Origin: Pseudomonadota bacterium
GTDB taxonomy: Bacteria; Pseudomonadota; Alphaproteobacteria; Rhizobiales; Devosiaceae
DNA length: 5,577 bases
Direction: 5' to 3'
Assembly: GCA_023427545.1 (NCBI GenBank)
Contig: JAEZBF010000394.1
Coordinates: 1 to 5,577 of the forward strand
Part shown: positions 1 to 5,577 of the stretch, in pieces
How the letters are laid out: each line of letters begins with the position of its first letter
How positions within the stretch are numbered: the stretch's first letter is position 1
The notes under the pieces: generated by a model
The model's input: the letters and a program-made list of their open reading frames with translations, nothing else
What the model was told of the DNA's origin: nothing
Databases searched by the model: none
Program-made: the position numbers and the translations under genes

Positions 1-464
<464 letters not shown>

Positions 465-473
465 GGTCCGCTG

Positions 474-480
474 CTCCTCC
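474..480 (-). promoter_or_regulatory. Ribosome binding site of the ABC ATPase gene
   Basis: GGAGGAG on the minus strand lies 9 nt before the ATG at 462-464. It supports that start and allows efficient re-initiation on any transcript that reads through the upstream hairpin. Confidence 0.7.
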
Positions 481-517
481 GGCAGGTGAGACAAGTTAGC
501 CAGCCCTCCCGCCAGCG

Positions 518-548
518 AAAAGGGCCCCGCGGATGAATCGCGAGGCCC
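518..548 (-). terminator. Intrinsic terminator or attenuator between chvE and gguA
   Basis: Read on the minus strand, GGGCCTCGCG (548-539) pairs with CGCGGGGCCC (531-522). This gives ten consecutive pairs including one G-T(U), closed over a 7-nt loop, and is followed directly by TTTT (521-518). The hairpin begins 24 nt after the chvE stop codon. The U-tract is short, so termination is probably partial. In sugar ABC operons, hairpins between the binding-protein gene and the ATPase gene commonly set a surplus of binding protein; that role is inferred here. Confidence 0.75.
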
Positions 549-572
549 CCGTGTTCACGTTTCCTGCGAAGC

Positions 573-1646
573 TTACTTCAGCTCTTCCGGCTTGATGTAG
601 CCCGAGTCGACGACGAGCTTCTGGTAGTTGGTCGCATCGACCTCGTACGGGGTCAGCAGGATGGAGGGAACGACCTTGACCTCGTTGTTGTAGGTCTTCT
701 CGTCCAGCCCTTCCGGCTTGCCGCCCGACAGGACGGTGTCGACCAGTTCGACCGTCGCCTTGGCGAGGTCGCGGGTGTCCTTGAACACGGTCGAGTACTG
801 CTCGCCGGCGATGATCGCCTTGACCGATGCGGTCTCGGCGTCCTGACCGGTGACGATCGGCCAGGGCTGGTCGGCGGTGCCGTAGCCCACGGCGCGGAGC
901 GACTCGATGATGCCGCGGCTCAGCCCGTCATACGGCGAGAGCACGCCGTGCACCACGGTGCCGTTCGAGTAGTTGGCCGAGAGCAGATTGTCCATGCGGG
1001 CCTGGGCGGTGGCGGCGAGCCAGCGCAGCGTGCCGACCTTGTCCATGCCGGTCTGGCCGGAGACGATCTTGATGTCGCCGGCATCGATCAGCGGCTGCAG
1101 GACGGACATGGCGCCGTCGTAGAAGAAGAACGCGTTGTTGTCGTCGGGCGAACCGCCGAACAGCTCAACGTTCCACGGCTTCACGTCCGGGAAGCGCTCC
1201 TTGAGGCCCTTCACCAGCGAATTGGCCTGAAGCACGCCAACGCCGAAGTTGTCGAACGAGGTGTAGTAGTCGACGTTCGGGGTCTTCTTGATCAGGCGGT
1301 CATAGGCGACCACGACGATACCCGCATCGGCGGCCTTCTGCAGCGCGTCGGCCATCGTGGTGCCGTCGATCGAAGCGATGATCAGGGCCTTGGGACCCTT
1401 GGTGATCTCATTCTCGAGCTGGCTGAGCTGGTTGGCAATGTCGTCCTGCGCGTACTGTAGGTCGACGGTATAGCCCTTGGCCTCGAGCTGCGACTTGACG
1501 GCGTCGCCGTCATTGATCCAGCGCTGCGAGGTCTTGGTCGGCATCAGCACGCCGACAAGGCCCTTGTCCTGGGCCGAGGCGAGCGTCGTGCCGCCGACGG
1601 CCATCGCACCAAAAGCGACTGCCGCGAGCAGTTTGATCATCTTCAT
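573..1646 (-). CDS. chvE: Periplasmic multiple-sugar-binding protein ChvE
   Basis: This 357-residue precursor is the substrate-binding component of a monosaccharide ABC importer (periplasmic binding protein, RbsB/XylF-like fold). It begins MKMIKLLAAVAFGAMAVGG, a signal peptide with probable cleavage after ASA (residues 23-25), leaving about 332 mature residues. The sequence matches ChvE closely in several blocks: PTKTSQRWINDG (36-47), QYAQDDIANQLSQLEN (64-79), AYDRLI (114-119), ELFGGSPDDNNAFFFYDGAM (161-180), MDKVGTLRW (201-209), SPYDGLS (237-243), GQDAE (267-271) and EQYSTVFKDTR (282-292). In Agrobacterium this protein binds several aldose sugars for uptake and also signals sugars to VirA; there is no vir context here, so uptake is the safe role. 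The ATG at 1644-1646 has GGAG 8 nt upstream and puts the signal peptide at the N-terminus. An in-frame start 93 nt further upstream would add an Arg-rich stretch ahead of the signal peptide and is rejected. The ABC ATPase gene follows after an attenuator-like hairpin. Confidence 0.95.
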   Translation of the reverse strand: MKMIKLLAAVAFGAMAVGGTTLASAQDKGLVGVLMPTKTSQRWINDGDAVKSQLEAKGYTVDLQYAQDDIANQLSQLENEITKGPKALIIASIDGTTMADALQKAADAGIVVVAYDRLIKKTPNVDYYTSFDNFGVGVLQANSLVKGLKERFPDVKPWNVELFGGSPDDNNAFFFYDGAMSVLQPLIDAGDIKIVSGQTGMDKVGTLRWLAATAQARMDNLLSANYSNGTVVHGVLSPYDGLSRGIIESLRAVGYGTADQPWPIVTGQDAETASVKAIIAGEQYSTVFKDTRDLAKATVELVDTVLSGGKPEGLDEKTYNNEVKVVPSILLTPYEVDATNYQKLVVDSGYIKPEELK

Positions 1647-1709
1647 GAGAAACTCCGTTGTTCGTCCCGCAGCGGAGAGACGGCGCGTCGCTCCGTCGCC
1701 TTGCGGCGC

Positions 1710-1740
1710 GGTGGCGCGTTCAAGCGGGTGCGGCGCCACC
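1710..1740 (-). promoter_or_regulatory. Leader hairpin upstream of chvE
   Basis: On the minus strand GGTGGCGC (1740-1733) is perfectly complementary to GCGCCACC (1717-1710), an 8-bp GC-rich stem with a 15-nt loop. The stop codon of a possible short leader ORF (1720-1764) falls inside the loop. A second, weaker pairing of CTCCG with CGGAG just upstream of chvE could mask its ribosome binding site. No known riboswitch class is recognised. The structure is seen directly; any regulatory role is inferred, and GC-rich DNA forms such stems easily. Confidence 0.35.
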
Positions 1741-1764
1741 GGGGCAGTGCCGGGCAGCTCGCAT
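1720..1764 (-). CDS. Possible 14-residue leader peptide upstream of chvE
   Basis: A short frame ATG...TGA encodes MRAARHCPGGAAPA. It has GGAG (1771-1774) with 6-nt spacing before the ATG. It sits between the candidate chvE promoter and the chvE start, and it ends inside the loop of the hairpin at 1710-1740, an arrangement compatible with translation-coupled control. It has no recognisable homology and no run of one regulatory codon, apart from being rich in Ala, Pro and Gly as expected for GC-rich sequence. It could easily be chance. Confidence 0.2.
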   Translation of the reverse strand: MRAARHCPGGAAPA

Positions 1765-1816
1765 CCACGTCTCCAGGCCTTGGTCCTCCCTGGTGACCGC
1801 AGCTCCTTGAGCCGCG

Positions 1817-1833
1817 GCGGGCGTGCCGCCCGC
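1817..1833 (-). promoter_or_regulatory. GC-rich hairpin near the predicted chvE transcript 5' end
   Basis: GCGGGC and GCCCGC arms of 6 bp flank a 5-nt loop just downstream of the candidate -10. It could protect the 5' end of the mRNA or be incidental. No U-tract follows it, so it is not a terminator. Confidence 0.25.
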
Positions 1834-1840
1834 GGGCGGA

Positions 1841-1869
1841 GAAATATGGGAAAGCGGCAGCGCTGTAAA
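1841..1869 (-). promoter_or_regulatory. Candidate sigma70-type promoter of chvE
   Basis: On the minus strand TTTACA (1869-1864, five of six matches to TTGACA) is separated by 17 nt from TATTTC (1846-1841, a poor -10 with only TAT matching). The predicted start of transcription is near 1834, giving a leader of about 190 nt. The block is notably AT-rich for this window. The weak -10 and the adjacent dyad suggest an activator-dependent promoter. This is inference from sequence only. Confidence 0.4.
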
Positions 1870-1886
1870 GATAAGTACTATTTATC
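1870..1886 (-). promoter_or_regulatory. Candidate operator: 17-bp imperfect dyad abutting the chvE -35
   Basis: On the minus strand the site reads GATAAATAGTACTTATC, in which seven of eight symmetric positions pair around a central G. It contains a T-N11-A core symmetric about the dyad, as is usual for LysR-type regulators. It lies immediately upstream of the candidate -35. Agrobacterium chvE is activated by the LysR protein GbpR in response to sugars, so a GbpR-like site is a reasonable guess, but no regulator gene is in the window. Confidence 0.45.
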
Positions 1887-1910
1887 GCCAGTGTCGGACG
1901 TTGCTTCCGC

Positions 1911-3029
<1,119 letters not shown>

Positions 3030-3036
3030 CGACGAG

Positions 3037-3044
3037 CCTCCCTT
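3037..3044 (-). promoter_or_regulatory. Ribosome binding site deciding the GTG start of ald
   Basis: AAGGGAGG on the minus strand is 7 nt before the GTG at 3027-3029. Its first four bases, AAGG, are also the end of the inverted-repeat arm at 3041-3049, so folding of the mRNA or occupancy of the DNA site could affect translation or transcription of ald. Confidence 0.75.
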
Positions 3045-3060
3045 GACCAAATGGTCAAGG
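3041..3060. promoter_or_regulatory. 9-bp perfect inverted repeat between ald and the SDR gene (candidate operator)
   Basis: CCTTGACCA and TGGTCAAGG are exact reverse complements separated by two bases. The symmetric core TTGACCA-N2-TGGTCAA has the size of a typical dimeric repressor site (TetR, MarR or GntR-like); the cognate regulator is unknown. It lies in the divergent spacer, 11-31 nt upstream of the ald start and about 90 nt upstream of the SDR start. In the ald mRNA it would form a hairpin whose 3' arm overlaps the ribosome binding site, so control at the RNA level is also possible. Confidence 0.55.
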
Positions 3061-3115
3061 TTGGCACGACGCCTCATTTCCGGCAATGGCGGCCGCTGGC
3101 GCTCGGCTTGCGGCC

Positions 3116-3124
3116 TGATATGGT
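3116..3124 (+). promoter_or_regulatory. Possible extended -10 element of the SDR promoter
   Basis: TGATATGGT fits a TGn extended -10 with hexamer TATGGT (four of six matches). The best -35 at 17-nt spacing, CTGGCG at 3096-3101, is poor. Transcription would start near 3131 and leave about 19 nt of leader with the ribosome binding site inside it. This is a weak prediction. Confidence 0.25.
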
Positions 3125-3149
3125 CCGCCCAAACCTGAGGGGGGAACCA

Positions 3150-3920
3150 ATGATCCTAGACAAGTTCCGGGTGGACGGGAAAATCGCGCTGGTGACCGGC
3201 GCCAGCCGCGGCATCGGCTTGGGCATCGCCAAGGCGCTGGCGGAAGCGGGAGCACAGGTTATCGCCAGTTCCCGGACGCCGAACGACCTCGGAATGGCGG
3301 AGATCGAGGCGGCTGGTGGCGGGCGAAGCGTCAGATACCTGCAGGCCGACATGGAGGACCTGTCGGCGCCGGGAGCGCTGATCCAGTCGGCGCTCGAAGC
3401 CGCCGGCCGGATCGATATCCTCGTCAACAATGCCGGTGTGGCGGCGCATGGCGAAACCACCAGCTTCGCCTGGGAGCGCTACCGCCGGATCATGACGACC
3501 AACCTCGATTCGCTCTGGCTCTGCTGCCAGGCCGTGCTCGAGCCGATGCGCCAGCAGGGCGGCGGCGTCATCCTGAACATCGGTTCGATCTCGGGGCTGA
3601 TCTCGAACATCCCGCAGCGGCAGGTCGCCTACAATTCGAGCAAGGCCGCGGTGCACATGATGACCAAGAGCCTTGCGTCGGACTACGCCGCCGACAATAT
3701 CCGGGTAAACGCCATCGCGCCGGGTTACATCACAACCGACATGACCAATGGCGGTCTCGCCGATCCTGTGTGGGGCCCGGTCTGGAAGCAGCAGACACCG
3801 ATGGAGCGGCCCGGCAGCGTCGATGAGGTTGCGGCCGGTGCGCTGTTCCTTTGTTCTCCAGCGGCGAGCTACATCACCGGCGAGATCATGGTGATCGACG
3901 GCGGCTACACTACTCGGTAA
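3150..3920 (+). CDS. Short-chain dehydrogenase/reductase (SDR), probable sugar or polyol oxidoreductase
   Basis: This is a classical SDR of 256 residues and a cytoplasmic NAD(P)-dependent oxidoreductase. The cofactor motif TGASRGIG is at about residues 16-23, the structural NNAG at 93-96, and the catalytic set is Asn118, Ser146 in NIGSISG, Tyr161 and Lys165 in YNSSK. IRVNAIAPGYITTDM (184-198) and ITGEIMVIDGGYT near the C-terminus complete the fold. The block NIPQRQVAYNSSKAAVHMMTKSLA resembles fungal and bacterial mannitol/arabinitol dehydrogenases and L-xylulose or sorbose reductases, so a ketose/polyol substrate is likely; the nearby ChvE-type importer fits but does not prove it. Arg42 after the second beta strand (SSRT) hints at NADP(H). 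The ATG at 3150-3152 follows a strong purine-rich ribosome binding site at 3137-3144 (GAGGGGGG). An upstream in-frame extension runs antisense through ald and is discarded. It is divergent from ald and convergent with the methyltransferase-like gene. Confidence 0.93.
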   Translation: MILDKFRVDGKIALVTGASRGIGLGIAKALAEAGAQVIASSRTPNDLGMAEIEAAGGGRSVRYLQADMEDLSAPGALIQSALEAAGRIDILVNNAGVAAHGETTSFAWERYRRIMTTNLDSLWLCCQAVLEPMRQQGGGVILNIGSISGLISNIPQRQVAYNSSKAAVHMMTKSLASDYAADNIRVNAIAPGYITTDMTNGGLADPVWGPVWKQQTPMERPGSVDEVAAGALFLCSPAASYITGEIMVIDGGYTTR

Positions 3921-3921
3921 G

Positions 3922-3952
3922 TCTGGCGAGCTAGCCCAGCTCGACAGCCAGA
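3922..3952. terminator. Hairpin between convergent SDR and methyltransferase-like genes
   Basis: TCTGGC-GAGCT pairs with AGCTC and GCCAGA, 11 pairs in two blocks, with a 5-nt loop and a 4-nt one-sided bulge (GACA). It starts 2 nt after the SDR stop codon and covers the stop of the opposite gene. There is no U-tract on either strand, so it is at best a weak bidirectional terminator or a 3'-end stabilising stem. Confidence 0.35.
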
Positions 3953-4701
3953 TAGTCAATGCCGAGAAGCAGGGACACGAAGGCGGCAACGATGCCGGTC
4001 GCCGCTTTCCGCCGTGCTTTGAACACGACGTTGTTGGCGATGCCGAAGATCCTGAAGAGCAGGCGGCGCGCCAGCGCGTCGAGCCCGCCCTTGATGCCGA
4101 ACGACGGCTGTTCGGACTCGATCCGGAACCCGGCGCCCTGGAGTTGTCCCCGGACCGCATCGATCGAGTAGCGCCGGAACCGCGCGTCCTTGTTGAATGC
4201 ACGCCAGACGGCACTGGCCCGCTGGTCGAGGATATCGAAGTAGAGCACGCCGCCGGGGCTGAGGTGATGCCGGTACTTCTCGAGTATGGCCGTGAAATCG
4301 ACCGCCCTGGAATACAGCAGGTCGTTGATGATGATGAGGTCGTACGACCCTTGCGGTTCGTACGTGAGCACATCTGAAGTGTGATGTGTCGAACCTGCGA
4401 TGAGGCCCTCGGCCAGCAGAGCGGCATGCAGGTCCGGCAGGGCGGGATCGATGTCGATGGAGGTGATATCCGCCTGCCGTCCCGCCAGGTAGAACTCGAG
4501 CGCAAAAGGGCCGCCAGCCACGTTCAGCACCCGCGTCTCGGAACGCTGCAGGAGGTCACCGATGGATTTCCGGAGCAACTCGAAGCGACGCGGATTGACG
4601 AAGAACAGGATTTCCTTGAGCTCGCGGCCGGCGAGGTGGGCGAGCAGCAGCTCGCGGTATCTTTGCTGATCCGCTTGGCTGCGCTCAGACGACTGGTCCA
4701 T
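3931..4701 (-). CDS. Class I SAM-dependent methyltransferase-like protein with hydrophobic C-terminus
   Basis: The 256-residue product has the order of motifs of a Rossmann-fold methyltransferase: motif I VLNVAGGPFALEFYLA (58-73), acidic strand-2 end SIDIDPA (81-87), motif IV-like YDLIIINDLLYS (120-131) and LSPGGVLYFDI (147-157). Motif I is degenerate, with AGGP in place of the usual GxGxG, so SAM binding is likely but not certain. After the methyltransferase core come a basic linker (ARRLLFRIFG...FKARRKA, 211-233) and a hydrophobic segment at about 234-253, which could associate with the membrane. The substrate is unknown; lipid or quinone-like substrates would suit such a tail, but that is a guess. 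The ATG at 4699-4701 is preceded by AAGGGAGT (4708-4715) at 6-nt spacing. Its 3' end is only 10 nt from the convergent SDR stop. The ankyrin gene lies upstream on the same strand, 95 nt away. I do not recognise a named family. Confidence 0.85.
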   Translation of the reverse strand: MDQSSERSQADQQRYRELLLAHLAGRELKEILFFVNPRRFELLRKSIGDLLQRSETRVLNVAGGPFALEFYLAGRQADITSIDIDPALPDLHAALLAEGLIAGSTHHTSDVLTYEPQGSYDLIIINDLLYSRAVDFTAILEKYRHHLSPGGVLYFDILDQRASAVWRAFNKDARFRRYSIDAVRGQLQGAGFRIESEQPSFGIKGGLDALARRLLFRIFGIANNVVFKARRKAATGIVAAFVSLLLGIDYLAVELG

Positions 4702-4796
4702 CCCGGTACTCCCTTCGCCCCAGACCAGTGCCGCCCGGCCCGCCTCCGGGCAAGTTGCTTTGCAGTGAGCGGTTAATGCGGGAGTTGCGTCGTGGC

Positions 4797-5429
4797 CTAG
4801 AGGCGAGCGGCGAGCCAGTGGTGCCCGGCCCGCTCGGCGAGTTCGCGCGGAAGGTCGCCGTGAGCAGTCGGGATATCCCTGTCGGCATCGAAGAGGAGCA
4901 GCAAGCCGGCAATGACGGCATCACCATGCTGCGCCGCGGCGTGAAGCGCCGTAAAGCCGTCCTGTTGCTGCAGATCAGGATTGGCGCCGGCGCGCAGCAG
5001 CTTTTCGACAATCCCATTGCTGCGGCTTGCCGCGGCGGCGTGCAGAGCGGCGACCTTCTGGGGATTGCTCGAGCGCTCGTTGAGGTCGTGGGTCAGCGGC
5101 AGGAGCAGGTCGAACATCGCCTCGCGGCCGAAAAAGGCCGCCAGTGCGATGGGGCTGAAGCCGTCGCTAGAGCGTTCGTTGGGGTCCCACCCGGCTGCGA
5201 GGGCAGCGCGTAGTCTCTCCTCGTCCCCGGCGATGACGGCCTCATGCGGGGAGAGCTCCGGTAGGGCGGCGCGAACGAGGGGGATCGCTTCCGTCCAGCG
5301 CAGGTAGTGCAGGAAGCTAAAGAGCGAGGCGTTATCAGCGTTCCGCGTCGCCGCAACAGTCGGATTCTCGCGCAGCGCCGTTTCCAGCGCCGCCAGATCA
5401 CGCCTCCGGGCGATCTCGATGACATCCAT
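4797..5429 (-). CDS. Small ankyrin-repeat protein
   Basis: The 210-residue product is made almost wholly of ankyrin repeats, helix-turn-helix units used for protein-protein contacts. Repeats are seen at about residues 62-89, 90-122 (DGFSPIALAAFFGREAMFDLLL), 126-157 (ALHAAAASRSNGIVEKLLRAGANPD) and 158-190 (DGFTALHAAAQHGDAVIAGLLL). A degenerate N-terminal unit (1-32) and a C-terminal cap (191-210) flank them. There is no signal peptide or membrane segment, so it is probably cytoplasmic. Two adjacent ATGs are possible (5432 and 5429); the second is chosen because GGGGGAG (5436-5442) is then 6 nt away rather than 3. Its partner is unknown. It is divergent from the gene starting at 5509, with a 79-bp shared spacer, and co-oriented with the methyltransferase-like gene. 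Confidence 0.9.
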   Translation of the reverse strand: MDVIEIARRRDLAALETALRENPTVAATRNADNASLFSFLHYLRWTEAIPLVRAALPELSPHEAVIAGDEERLRAALAAGWDPNERSSDGFSPIALAAFFGREAMFDLLLPLTHDLNERSSNPQKVAALHAAAASRSNGIVEKLLRAGANPDLQQQDGFTALHAAAQHGDAVIAGLLLLFDADRDIPTAHGDLPRELAERAGHHWLAARL

Positions 5430-5508
5430 CATGCACTCCCCCGGAAGCACGCTAGCATCTCGGCTTGAGCTACGGAATTCGCTAGAACAGCGCGCGAGGA
5501 GGATCGCC

Positions 5509-5577
5509 GTGAACGAACATGTCCCAAGCTCCCGCCAGGTCGTCGGCGGTGGCGCCAAGAAGGTGCTCTACACCCTC
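5509..5577 (+). CDS. Start of a gene running off the right edge; tentative FdhF/YdeP-type molybdopterin oxidoreductase
   Basis: A GTG at 5509-5511 with a strong ribosome binding site GAGGAGGA (5496-5503, 5-nt spacing) opens 23 codons without a stop, reading VNEHVPSSRQVVGGGAKKVL then YTL. The GGG(A/V)KKVLYTL stretch is reminiscent, from memory, of the N-terminus of rhizobial FdhF/YdeP-family molybdopterin oxidoreductase alpha subunits, which continue into a Cys-containing cluster motif. With only 23 residues this is tentative. That a real gene starts here is more certain than its product. It is divergent from the ankyrin gene. Confidence 0.6.
   Translation, partial: MNEHVPSSRQVVGGGAKKVLYTL

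Noticed and set aside
948..1460. Plus-strand open frame of 170 codons within chvE
   Set aside because: It is antisense to a highly conserved chvE coding sequence, is rich in Val/His/Gly/Arg as such shadows are in GC-rich DNA, and has no known domain.
1647..1739. N-terminal extension of ChvE to an upstream ATG
   Set aside because: It would bury the signal peptide behind 31 Arg/Pro/Ala-rich residues. The ATG at 1644-1646 has its own GGAG and gives the normal precursor.
3030..3086. N-terminal extension of Ald to an ATG at 3086
   Set aside because: The GTG at 3027-3029 has an excellent ribosome binding site and gives the standard family N-terminus and residue numbering.
3058..3086. Possible ald promoter, TTGCCG (3081-3086) with CAACCT (3058-3063)
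   Set aside because: Spacing is 17 nt, but the -10 matches only two of six consensus bases. It is not strong enough to annotate.
3156..4505. 449-codon minus-strand open frame across the SDR and methyltransferase-like genes
   Set aside because: It overlaps two genes with clear motifs in other frames and is low-complexity Ser/Arg/Pro-rich.
4738..4751. Hairpin GCCCG-CCTC-CGGGC in the gap between the ankyrin and methyltransferase-like genes
   Set aside because: The stem is only 5 bp and no U-tract follows on either strand; this is expected by chance in GC-rich sequence.
5430..5508. Promoter search in the spacer between the ankyrin gene and the right-edge gene
   Set aside because: TTGAGC (5465-5470) and TAGAAC (5483-5488) are only 12 nt apart, too close for a sigma70 promoter. 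No convincing pair or dyad was found in this 79-bp spacer.

Overview
This is a GC-rich chromosomal window with tightly packed genes and strong AG-rich ribosome binding sites. It looks like an alphaproteobacterium of the Hyphomicrobiales (Rhizobiales). The best pointers are a sugar-binding protein very like Agrobacterium ChvE next to its ABC ATPase, a short-chain dehydrogenase (SDR) of the polyol/sugar type, and a canonical alanine dehydrogenase. No mobile element, RNA gene, CRISPR array or phage gene is visible. The genus cannot be fixed from the sequence alone.

Layout from left to right. (1) Positions 1-464, minus strand: N-terminal part of a GguA/XylG-type sugar ABC ATPase that runs off the left edge. 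(2) A good intrinsic terminator or attenuator hairpin (518-548) separates it from (3) chvE (573-1646, minus). (4) A roughly 264-nt control region (1647-1910) precedes chvE. It holds a candidate promoter, a 17-bp dyad directly upstream of the -35, a possible 14-codon leader ORF and several hairpins. (5) ald, alanine dehydrogenase (1911-3029, minus, GTG start). (6) A 120-bp divergent spacer with a 9+2+9 inverted repeat that touches the ald ribosome binding site. (7) An SDR oxidoreductase (3150-3920, plus). (8) A convergent, degenerate class I methyltransferase-like protein (3931-4701, minus) with a hydrophobic tail. (9) A small ankyrin-repeat protein (4797-5429, minus). (10) The first 23 codons of a divergent plus-strand gene (5509 to the right edge), tentatively the start of an FdhF/YdeP-type molybdopterin oxidoreductase.

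How the genes relate: chvE and the ATPase clearly form one periplasmic-binding-protein-dependent monosaccharide importer. The hairpin between them probably makes more binding protein than ATPase. Ald interconverts L-alanine and pyruvate in the cytoplasm, and the SDR probably oxidises or reduces a sugar or polyol. The two are divergent and share a spacer that could hold a common operator. The methyltransferase-like and ankyrin genes are co-oriented with a 95-bp gap and have no obvious link to the sugar genes.

Most of the window is ordinary housekeeping or catabolic sequence. The parts that deserve a second look are regulatory: the chvE leader, the ald/SDR inverted repeat, and the chvE-gguA attenuator. 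The methyltransferase-like protein is the least well explained gene.
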